This document shows, in pieces, positions 1 through 4,794 of a DNA stretch of 7,088 bases. Under the pieces are notes generated by a model, which was not told the origin of the DNA, did not search any database, and was given only the letters and a program-made list of their open reading frames with translations. Position 1 is the first letter of the stretch, and every line of letters starts with the position of its first letter. Source of the stretch: Ascidiaceihabitans sp047624005. GTDB taxonomy: Bacteria > Pseudomonadota > Alphaproteobacteria > Rhodobacterales > Rhodobacteraceae. The stretch spans positions 1-7,088 of the forward strand of contig JBLHPE010000131.1 in assembly GCA_047624005.1 (NCBI GenBank), in the 5' to 3' direction. The translations under genes and the position numbers were made by a program.

Positions 1-519
1 GCCTGACTGGTGTGGACATTCGTCCTGTCGCCAGTTTCAATCGTGTGACACCATTATCCGCAGTTGCTCCAATAACGCGCTGGGTAGAAATTTCATCCTG
101 CGGCCAGACGAAAAACTGTAAGCATGGCCAACTTTTAATAGGGAATTGTCTGGATCTTTTTTCACCACAGTCTCTCGAGGCAGTAATATCTGCAGCCACT
201 GAATTGGCATCCCCGCTTTGGCGGCGCATTCATCTGAGGCAGCAGTCCAGTTCTATGGCACTAACTGATTGAGCCAGTTAATCTTGTGATGGTGATACAG
301 TCGAGGGTGACAGTGCGCTGCTGCCAGCCTTCAGAAGCGGCGATTGTCCTAACCAGCGTCTCATGCGCCCTACGCATTCTCCATAAACCGCAACGCGCGT
401 ATCTCCGCTTTCATCTCTTTTGAACAAATTTTTCCGATCAATCCTTCCTGTCTGATTTCTTGGGATGAAACCTCGTGCCAGCGCGTTTGTGTTTCTAGAT
501 ACGCAAGGAGGCGGCAGAA
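1..519. other. Upstream region without a recognisable gene
   Basis: I see no supported gene here. A plus-strand frame (12-272) and a minus-strand frame entering from an ATG at 227-229 and running off the window start are both open over the same bases, so neither can be trusted; neither translation resembles a family I know. The last 20 bases carry the ribosome binding site of the DUF2333 gene. No convincing promoter with good -35 and -10 boxes was found, although one for the downstream gene must lie here or upstream. Confidence 0.5.
505..511 (+). promoter_or_regulatory. Ribosome binding site fixing a GTG start
   Basis: AAGGAGG is a perfect Shine-Dalgarno sequence. It lies 8 bases before the GTG at 520, which identifies this GTG as the start of the DUF2333 gene. 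Confidence 0.85.
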
Positions 520-1512
520 GTGACTACACCCCTGGAAACCACGGTTGTTCCCCACGAGACCAAGACTGCACGACGTCGTTGGTTGCGATTAAGTCCTCGC
601 ATAAATCCGCGTAACGTGAAAATTTTCATTGTGGCGCTTTTGTTCGGAGCCGTGGTCAATTACGGCATCCTCGGCCCTATGACACATGAGATTGATGCTA
701 ATCCTGAGTATCAGGCCAGCTTAGTTCCAGAAAATGGCAGTGTTGCTGTCGCGACCGCCGCCGCCCTTTTGGACCGTGAAGTAAACTTGAATGGCTGGAC
801 CCCCAATGACCAATGGTTCGCGCCGGCGGGAATTCTTGACAATATGCCCAACTTTCAGACTGGTGTTGTCAACGCTGTAGGCCGCTTCAGTTTTGAAATG
901 CTGGACCAGATTGGGCGGAGAAGTGGCTCTTCCAGCGCGGATCCGGATCTTGAGCGTGCCTCGGGCTTTTTGCAGTATCCACCTTATATTTGGGTCTGGG
1001 AGCCATCGACCTCTTTCCTGCCCTCCGTCCCATCTGAAAATCAGTACCGTCAGGGTCTCGCAGCACTTAAAAGCTACAATGCCCGCCTTGCGCGCGGCGA
1101 GGCGGTTTTCGAACGACGCGCCGATACGCTGGCTGCCGTGCTCTCGCGCATTTCTGACGATATCGGGTCACAGACCTCGCAGATTGATAGGGCACAAAAC
1201 ACCGGACTGTGGATCTTCAGCCGCACCGCCGACGATGTGTTCTATCGGAACAAAGGGATGCTGTATGCCTACGCCGTCATTCTCACTTCATTGGGTGAGG
1301 ATTTCGACCAAGTGATTCAGGAGAACAATCTTGGTCCGATCTGGGATCAGGCGCTGAACAGTCTCCAGCAGGGATCGCAGTTACGGCCCGCCATTGTGTT
1401 GAACGGTAAAACTGACAAATCCATTTTTGCCAATCACCTCGCCTTACAGGGTTTCGCCATGAAGCGCGCAATCCTGCAGCTCGAAGAGCTGGTCAGCGTG
1501 CTTGCCATCTAA
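520..1512 (+). CDS. DUF2333 family inner-membrane protein
   Basis: This 330-residue protein belongs by pattern to the DUF2333 family (COG5345), whose function is unknown. The N-terminus is basic (Arg18-Arg20, with further Arg and Lys to residue 34). One hydrophobic helix follows at about residues 34-52, then a long soluble C-terminal part, so a single-pass inner-membrane protein with the bulk of the chain in the periplasm is expected. Family-like stretches are DNMPNFQ (107-113), the DQIGRRSGSS segment (129-138) followed by DPDLE (141-145), and a YPPYIWVWEPS region near 155-165. Length is normal for the family. The start is GTG, chosen for the perfect Shine-Dalgarno 8 bases upstream. The gene ends with TAA 31 bases before the next start, suggesting one transcript. 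The family call is from recognition of motifs, not a search. Confidence 0.85.
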   Translation: MTTPLETTVVPHETKTARRRWLRLSPRINPRNVKIFIVALLFGAVVNYGILGPMTHEIDANPEYQASLVPENGSVAVATAAALLDREVNLNGWTPNDQWFAPAGILDNMPNFQTGVVNAVGRFSFEMLDQIGRRSGSSSADPDLERASGFLQYPPYIWVWEPSTSFLPSVPSENQYRQGLAALKSYNARLARGEAVFERRADTLAAVLSRISDDIGSQTSQIDRAQNTGLWIFSRTADDVFYRNKGMLYAYAVILTSLGEDFDQVIQENNLGPIWDQALNSLQQGSQLRPAIVLNGKTDKSIFANHLALQGFAMKRAILQLEELVSVLAI

Positions 1513-1527
1513 CCCAAACCAATCATC

Positions 1528-1536
1528 AGAGGAGAG
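1528..1536 (+). promoter_or_regulatory. Ribosome binding site deciding the ATG at 1544
   Basis: AGAGGAGAG lies 7 bases before the ATG at 1544. It favours that start over an in-frame TTG at 1502, which would overlap the end of the upstream gene and has no such site. Confidence 0.75.
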
Positions 1537-1543
1537 CTTTTTA

Positions 1544-1909
1544 ATGTTCAAGAGATTTTTCAGCACTGATCTTGCCTTGGTGCCTGACGGCGTATCCACA
1601 AAGCAAGACCGTGAATTGGGCCCTCTGCGAAAGGCCTTTTCCGACTGGCGCTTCGGCAACGACGTCGCCGCTATTGTGGCTGCACTCGACCGCCTGCCCA
1701 ACCATCGGCTACACAAGATCGGCCTACATCGGGACGGGCTGGTCGATGCGGTTTGTGACATGATGCTAAGCGCTGAGAAAGATCGTGCAATTGGTCGCGA
1801 GGTAATTGCCATACTGGACGCGTCTGCAGCCAGAAATCGTAGCGGTGGTGACACTGCTCCTTCTGGGGAATATCCAAATCCGACGGGAACAGCAGCTGAG
1901 AACAGATAG
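1544..1909 (+). CDS. Conserved-looking hypothetical protein, 121 aa
   Basis: I do not recognise this protein. The chain begins MFKRFF and is predicted mostly helical and soluble up to about residue 98, with a segment rich in Asp, Ala and Leu (DWRFGNDVAAIVAALDRLP, roughly residues 34-52) and a second helix-like part ending AILDASAARN. The last 20 or so residues are rich in Gly, Pro, Thr and Asn and look disordered. No signal peptide, membrane helix or catalytic motif is apparent; one Cys is present. The ATG follows a good Shine-Dalgarno and sits 31 bases after the DUF2333 stop, so the two are probably co-transcribed and may act together. That coupling is the only functional hint. An in-frame TTG at 1502 would add 14 residues but lacks a ribosome binding site. 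Confidence 0.75.
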   Translation: MFKRFFSTDLALVPDGVSTKQDRELGPLRKAFSDWRFGNDVAAIVAALDRLPNHRLHKIGLHRDGLVDAVCDMMLSAEKDRAIGREVIAILDASAARNRSGGDTAPSGEYPNPTGTAAENR

Positions 1910-1997
1910 ACATAAGCGATTCCAACTGCACCCCATCCTGGCCGTCAAAGGGTTGCCCTAAAGCATCAAAACGTGGTGCCGCAGGGCATGGCCTAAA

Positions 1998-2003
1998 TAT
2001 ACT
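1998..2003 (+). promoter_or_regulatory. Possible -10 box for the zeta inhibitor gene
   Basis: TATACT, a near-consensus -10 box, lies 44 bases before the ATG at 2048. The -35 region about 17 bases upstream is poor, so the call is weak. It would give the zeta gene its own promoter despite lying 138 bases after the previous gene. Confidence 0.3.
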
Positions 2004-2047
2004 GAATTGACCTTAACAAAGTAACATCAACCCAAGGAAACACTGAA

Positions 2048-2365
2048 ATGGCCAACTTCAACGACCGTGAAAAAGCCTTTGAAAACAAGTTTGTGCATGA
2101 TGCGGAAATGCAATTCAAAGCTGATGCCAAACGCAATAAACTGTTAGGCCTCTGGGCGGCGGAACTGCTGGGTAAGTCAGGCGATGACGCCACAGCTTAC
2201 GCGCTAGAAGTGGTCAAATCCAACTTTGAAGAGGCAGGGCAGGAAGTCGTTTATCGTAAAATATCCAGTGATCTGGGGGATAAGGCAGATGAAGCCACAA
2301 TTCGCGCCAAGATGTCTAGCCTGATGGATCAGGCCAAATCACAGCTTCTGACCGAGCTGAATTGA
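2048..2365 (+). CDS. ATPase inhibitor subunit zeta (DUF1476)
   Basis: This 105-residue protein matches the DUF1476 family, the zeta subunit that inhibits ATP hydrolysis by F1Fo ATP synthase in alphaproteobacteria such as Paracoccus denitrificans. In that system the N-terminal segment inserts into the F1 catalytic interface and blocks reverse rotation. Family hallmarks are visible: NFNDREKAFENKFVHD (residues 3-18), the inhibitory region; RNKLLGLWAAELLG (29-42); and FEEAGQEVVYRKI in the middle, followed by a charged C-terminal helix. Length is typical. AAGGA at 2034-2038 lies 9 bases before the ATG. It stands alone, with 138 bases before it and no gene close behind. In many relatives this gene neighbours purine-synthesis genes such as purC; none follows here, and repeats and an IS do instead. 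Confidence 0.93.
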   Translation: MANFNDREKAFENKFVHDAEMQFKADAKRNKLLGLWAAELLGKSGDDATAYALEVVKSNFEEAGQEVVYRKISSDLGDKADEATIRAKMSSLMDQAKSQLLTELN

Positions 2366-2463
2366 GGTGAAACTTTAAACCAGGCACCTTTATCCGACCT
2401 TCGCCAAGTAGAGGTACTTCCGTTCGTTAATGAAGCTCAGGTGATGCGCGCTGCCCTGACTTG

Positions 2464-2504
2464 TTCCTTTTGAGTGATAACGGCCCGTTGGTACTCAAAA
2501 GGAA
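2464..2504. repeat. Perfect 12-bp inverted repeat (hairpin)
   Basis: TTCCTTTTGAGT (2464-2475) pairs perfectly with ACTCAAAAGGAA (2493-2504). The loop itself contains a second short stem, AACG (2479-2482) with CGTT (2486-2489). It begins 99 bases after the zeta stop. On the plus strand it is followed by A residues, not T, so it is not a standard intrinsic terminator in either direction. It could be an RNA-stabilising 3' end, a protein-binding palindrome or the relic of a small mobile repeat. Confidence 0.75.
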
Positions 2505-2594
2505 AAACCTAACGTGGGACATTCTAACTTTGCGGCGACACTCAAGAAACCAGAATGGACATTAAGTAGGATAATTCCAACGATGTCCCTTGGC

Positions 2595-2768
2595 TTAGGC
2601 GTAGGTCATCACCTTCATCAAAATGATACGCGCTGCAACCGCTTTATCATCCGCATGCGCTTCTCTTAGCATGCCGATTATAGTCAGCTTCAGCTCATTG
2701 CGCCCGAATAACTGTAAGTATTTGCCAAGCGGCGCTATACCTTTGAGGTCGTCCTGATTGCCGCACAT
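2595..2768 (-). CDS. Possible 57-aa ORF or gene remnant
   Basis: Read from the ATG at 2766-2768 to TAA at 2595-2597, this frame gives a 57-residue peptide with an ordinary protein-like composition, including GKYLQLFGRNELKLTIIGML and a charged, helix-like REAHADDKAVAARI. The frame stays open further upstream, but there the translation turns Arg, Thr and His-rich and unprotein-like, as if coding sense ends near 2770. No Shine-Dalgarno precedes the ATG, and codons such as ATA, TTA and AGA are used. It may be the tail of a gene whose front was lost by rearrangement, or chance. I recognise no family. Confidence 0.22.
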   Translation of the reverse strand: MCGNQDDLKGIAPLGKYLQLFGRNELKLTIIGMLREAHADDKAVAARIILMKVMTYA

Positions 2769-2910
2769 GGGCCGTGAGTGACGCCGCGTGGGTCCTGACC
2801 TCAATGGGTTACGGGTCCTAAGTCCGGTGTGGGAGTGCCAAGTCGTGTAACCAACGTTACAGCCACAAACTGTTTCGCGGTGAGTGGATGACCGCAATGC
2901 GAAAGACGCG

Positions 2911-2950
2911 CCGCAGCATTTGGATGGGAACTGGATGACTGTTTTGAGCC
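2911..2950 (+). repeat. Degenerate intergenic repeat, copy A
   Basis: Starts CCGCAGCATT and ends CTGGATGACT then GTTTTGAGCC. The segment at 4586-4626 starts with the same ten bases and continues with CTGGATGTCT and CCTTTGGGCC at almost the same spacing. Both lie on the plus strand, on opposite sides of the IS element. Confidence 0.6.
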
Positions 2951-2975
2951 AGAGGCAGACCTTGCGAACATTGCC

Positions 2976-2991
2976 TTGAACGGCAGCTTTG
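2976..2991 (+). repeat. Short repeat TTGAACGGC(A/T)GCTTTG, copy 1
   Basis: This 16-base word recurs at 3061-3076 with a single change (A to T), 85 bases later on the same strand. It belongs to the degenerate repeat block before the IS element. Confidence 0.6.
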
Positions 2992-3011
2992 TCCCGCTAC
3001 ATGTGAATTCA
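2988..3011 (+). repeat. TTTGTCCCGC-type repeat, copy 1
   Basis: Aligns without gaps to 3162-3185 with 20 of 24 bases identical, including TTTGTCCCGC at the start and TTCA at the end. It overlaps the end of the 16-base word at 2976-2991. Confidence 0.55.
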
Positions 3012-3029
3012 TGCACCGTGCAGCGAATG
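3011..3029 (+). repeat. Repeat piece with inverted near-copy after htpG
   Basis: ATGCACCGTGCAGCGAATG matches the reverse complement of 6833-6850 except for one inserted G. The two copies are inverted and bracket the IS element and htpG. Confidence 0.6.
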
Positions 3030-3060
3030 GTCAGTTTGAGATCCTGCGCACTTGATCGGT

Positions 3061-3076
3061 TTGAACGGCTGCTTTG
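3061..3076 (+). repeat. Short repeat TTGAACGGC(A/T)GCTTTG, copy 2
   Basis: Fifteen of 16 bases match copy 1 at 2976-2991. It is followed by further low-identity words of the same style (ATGCTGCG at 3082-3089 and 3124-3131). Confidence 0.6.
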
Positions 3077-3161
3077 GCGAAAATGCTGCGCTACCGAATA
3101 TTCCTCGCCGCAACTGCGAGTAAATGCTGCGTGAGCAATAGCTGCATCTGCATAAGGCCGG

Positions 3162-3185
3162 TTTGTCCCGCGATGTGTGAGTTCA
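3162..3185 (+). repeat. TTTGTCCCGC-type repeat, copy 2
   Basis: Second copy of the 24-base segment at 2988-3011 (20 of 24 identical, same strand, 174 bases apart). Confidence 0.55.
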
Positions 3186-3322
3186 AGCGGGTCAGGATTT
3201 CGGCAGTACGGCGAAAGTCCTGTGTGGATGGCTCTTGCATAGCAAGACATATTTGATCCGATTTGTGCATTAGTCAGAAGCAGTCATGTGTCCGGCCTGT
3301 TTGCGCGGTTTTGACCGCTGGC

Positions 3323-3331
3323 CCTGATGGG
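3323..3331. repeat. Subterminal inverted repeat, IS right end
   Basis: CCTGATGGG is the exact reverse complement of 4563-4571. It lies 132 bases beyond the transposase stop, directly after the candidate guide-RNA hairpin in the element's reading direction. Confidence 0.6.
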
Positions 3332-3333
3332 TT

Positions 3334-3408
3334 CCGCAAACCAAGTCCCTTACAGGTTAGCGGGCAATTGCGCCCGGGACTTTCGACGGGGTGTCTTGGT
3401 TTTGGCGG
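3334..3408 (-). ncRNA. Candidate bridge (seeker) RNA hairpin of the IS
   Basis: IS1111-type elements are known to encode a structured guide RNA between the transposase stop and the right-end inverted repeat. Here that space can form a strong structure. CCGCAAACCAAG (3334-3345) pairs with CTTGGTTT (3395-3402) and GCGG (3405-3408), leaving a 2-base bulge. Stacked inside are TCCC (3346-3349) with GGGA (3376-3379), and GGGC (3362-3365) with GCCC (3372-3375). Two unpaired segments remain, 3350-3361 and 3380-3394, which could carry the target- and donor-pairing guides. An alternative inner stem is AAGTCCC (3343-3349) with GGGACTT (3376-3382). The transcript would run on the minus strand and may extend toward the transposase stop. 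Pairing was found by eye, not by folding software. Confidence 0.5.
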
Positions 3409-3462
3409 CAGACTTATGCACCATCATCTCGCGGGTCTTGCTAACTCGTTGTTCTTCCTCCT

Positions 3463-4482
3463 TTAGGTCGTGTGCGGTGTATATGGTTCGTTGCGGGTCA
3501 GAACGGCCCAAACGATCCGAGCGGTCTTGTTGGCCATAGCGACAGTCGCCAAGCGCGCGGGTTTTCGCTCCAGCAACGATATCAGCCACTTACTTGCACG
3601 CTCCGGATGTGATTTCGTTTGTCGGACGAGCGATGTCATGCCAACAACGAGCAATGATCGTAAGTATTGATCACCCATTTTTGTAATGCGCCCCAGCTTC
3701 TCTTTGCCGCCGCTGGATTTGTTCGCGGGCGTCAATCCCAGCCAAGCCGCAAATTCCCGTCCGTTGCTGAACTGATGACCATCACCAATGCTGGCGATGA
3801 TTGCCGAGGCGGTCACAGCACCAACACCGGGTATGGTGCGCAACAAACGGACCCGCGCATCTTCTTTGGCGACCAACTTGAGCCGATTTTCATACCATCG
3901 GATCCGCGTGTGAAGCGCCATGAGGTGTTCGCAAAGATTATGGATCACCTCATTGGCGATCTCGGGCAAGTCCAGTACTTCACCCATCAAAATATCCTCA
4001 GCAAACCCAATGACCCGCGCGAGCCCTCTTGCAATATAGACGCCGAACTCCGCGACCACACCGCGCAAGCCATTGATCAGCTGTGTTCGTTGCCGGACAA
4101 GTAGGCTTCGGGCGCGATGGAGCGACAACAGAGCCTGTTGTTCAACTGTCTTTACAGCAACAAATCTCATAGTCGGACGTGTCACTGCTTCACAAATAGC
4201 TTCGGCATCAATGGCGTCGGACTTCCCGCGTTTGACGTATGGTTTGACATATATTGGCGGGATCAGTCGGACATCGTGGTCCAACGCCGATAGTTCCCGA
4301 GCCCAATGATGCGCACTGCTACATGCCTCCATGCCAATCAGACACGATTTTATCTTGGAGAAGAACGGCAACAGCTGTGCCCGTCTCAAAGGCCGGTTAA
4401 ACGCGACTTCTTCGTCTTCTGTAATTCCGTGGACCTGAAAAATGTTCTTGGCAAAATCAAGGCCGATTGTGGTAACTTCCAT
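3463..4482 (-). CDS. IS110/IS1111-family transposase (DEDD and serine type)
   Basis: This 339-residue recombinase cuts and joins donor and target DNA under the direction of a bridge RNA. The N-terminal RuvC-like DEDD domain shows Asp9 (GLDFAKN), Glu52 (GMEAC), and Asp89 and Asp92 (KSDAIDAEAI). A helical linker spans about residues 110-205. The C-terminal Transposase_20 domain has a helix-hairpin-helix motif, TIPGVGAVTA (216-225), and the KSSGGKEKLGRITKMGDQYL segment (255-274), with Ser256 or Ser257 as the likely nucleophile. No stops or frameshifts interrupt it and the length is normal, so it looks functional. The ATG at 4482 is preferred over an upstream in-frame start because GAGAGGAG (4490-4497) lies 7 bases before it and the protein then starts like its family. 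The KSSGGK context and right-end layout point to the IS1111 subgroup. Confidence 0.95.
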   Translation of the reverse strand: MEVTTIGLDFAKNIFQVHGITEDEEVAFNRPLRRAQLLPFFSKIKSCLIGMEACSSAHHWARELSALDHDVRLIPPIYVKPYVKRGKSDAIDAEAICEAVTRPTMRFVAVKTVEQQALLSLHRARSLLVRQRTQLINGLRGVVAEFGVYIARGLARVIGFAEDILMGEVLDLPEIANEVIHNLCEHLMALHTRIRWYENRLKLVAKEDARVRLLRTIPGVGAVTASAIIASIGDGHQFSNGREFAAWLGLTPANKSSGGKEKLGRITKMGDQYLRSLLVVGMTSLVRQTKSHPERASKWLISLLERKPARLATVAMANKTARIVWAVLTRNEPYTPHTT

Positions 4483-4489
4483 GGGGTAG

Positions 4490-4497
4490 CTCCTCTC
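4490..4497 (-). promoter_or_regulatory. Ribosome binding site of the transposase
   Basis: Reads GAGAGGAG on the minus strand, 7 bases before the ATG at 4482. It rejects a longer in-frame start that would add 23 residues. Confidence 0.75.
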
Positions 4498-4519
4498 ATA
4501 TGCAGATATCGACACCTGC

Positions 4520-4525
4520 AGTATA
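4520..4525 (-). promoter_or_regulatory. Possible -10 box of the transposase promoter
   Basis: TATACT on the minus strand lies inside the element, 37 bases before the transposase ATG. The nearest TTG-type -35 (TTGCTC) is 20 bases upstream, longer than ideal, so the promoter may be weak. Confidence 0.35.
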
Positions 4526-4562
4526 GCGCATCGCGACGCTGGTTGGAGCAAGAGCCATCCAC

Positions 4563-4571
4563 CCCATCAGG
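4563..4571. repeat. Subterminal inverted repeat, IS left end
   Basis: CCCATCAGG is the exact reverse complement of 3323-3331. It lies 80 bases upstream of the transposase ATG and is the outer partner of the right-end repeat. Confidence 0.6.
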
Positions 4572-4585
4572 TCTGACGGGCTGCA

Positions 4586-4626
4586 CCGCAGCATTACCGG
4601 TGGCGGCTGGATGTCTCCTTTGGGCC
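4586..4626 (+). repeat. Degenerate intergenic repeat, copy B, cut by the IS
   Basis: Resembles 2911-2950 (CCGCAGCATT, CTGGATG, CTTTGGGCC in order). Its left part appears to lie across the IS at about 3300-3319 (GCGGT then TGACCGC), so the element seems to have inserted into this copy. Confidence 0.55.
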
Positions 4627-4734
4627 GTCAGTGAGCGAATACAGTTGGCTCTGGTGGTTGTGATACCAACACCTTAATTTACGACGATGTCCGGTTGACG
4701 TTGTCCACCCGTCGAGAGATATCTTTTTAGGATA

Positions 4735-4763
4735 GTTGAAACAGGCGCGACAAATTACCATTT
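4735..4763 (+). promoter_or_regulatory. Sigma-32-like heat-shock promoter of htpG
   Basis: GTTGAAA (4735-4741) and ACCATTT (4757-4763) are separated by 15 bases. This resembles the heat-shock sigma factor pattern CTTGAAA, 11-16 bases, CCCCATNT. Transcription would begin near 4770, giving a leader of about 25 bases before the htpG ATG. Heat control of htpG is usual in proteobacteria, so element and gene fit. The match is imperfect at the first base of the -35 and the front of the -10. Confidence 0.5.
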
Positions 4764-4794
4764 GCGTCGCGATCGTAAATCGAAAGTACAAGCC

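Larger units (their letters stand above)
2366..3319. other. Gene-poor interval with hairpin and degenerate repeats
   Basis: No convincing gene lies here. The interval holds a perfect hairpin (2464-2504), a doubtful 57-codon minus-strand frame (2595-2768) and, from about 2870, a block of short degenerate repeats ending at the IS element. A 149-codon minus-strand frame (2801-3250) covers the repeat block; its Ser, Arg, His and Cys-rich translation and overlap with repeats mark it as spurious. No sign of a tRNA or CRISPR was found. Confidence 0.6.
3320..4578 (-). mobile_element. IS110-family insertion sequence, IS1111 subgroup
   Basis: The element is read on the minus strand and is about 1,259 bases long. 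It has one transposase gene, a short leader of about 96 bases before it, and about 143 non-coding bases after it. A 9-bp inverted repeat brackets the gene: CCTGATGGG at 3323-3331 and CCCATCAGG at 4563-4571. IS1111-subgroup elements carry such repeats a few bases inside their ends; I placed the ends 3 and 7 bases outside by analogy, so they may be off by a few bases. Joining the flanks (3319 to 4579) restores a repeat resembling 2874-2950, with GCGGT, TGACCGC and CCGCAGCATT in order. No target duplication is expected or seen. The intact gene suggests a recent, possibly active insertion. Confidence 0.8.

Noticed and set aside
1..229. Minus-strand frame running off the window start (76 codons)
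   Set aside because: An equally open plus-strand frame covers the same bases (12-272), there is no ribosome binding site, and neither translation is recognisable.
370..555. 61-codon minus-strand frame
   Set aside because: It overlaps the start and ribosome binding site of the DUF2333 gene on the other strand and has no family resemblance.
2464..2504. Intrinsic terminator
   Set aside because: The stem is strong, but A residues follow it on the plus strand and no T-run follows it on the minus strand.
2790..2840. tRNA-like 3' end (GGGTTACGGGTCC region)
   Set aside because: No TTCRA loop, no cloverleaf pairing and no acceptor stem could be matched.
2801..3250. 149-codon minus-strand open frame
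   Set aside because: It lies across the degenerate repeats, has a low-complexity Ser, Arg, His and Cys-rich translation, lacks a Shine-Dalgarno and has no recognisable domain; repeat DNA low in stops explains it.
2870..3320. CRISPR array
   Set aside because: Repeated words are imperfect, of differing type and irregularly spaced, with no constant repeat-spacer rhythm and no cas genes.
3350..3589. 79-codon frame overlapping the end of the transposase
   Set aside because: Its first two-thirds is an out-of-frame shadow of the transposase; only the basic tail in the IS right end is noted separately.
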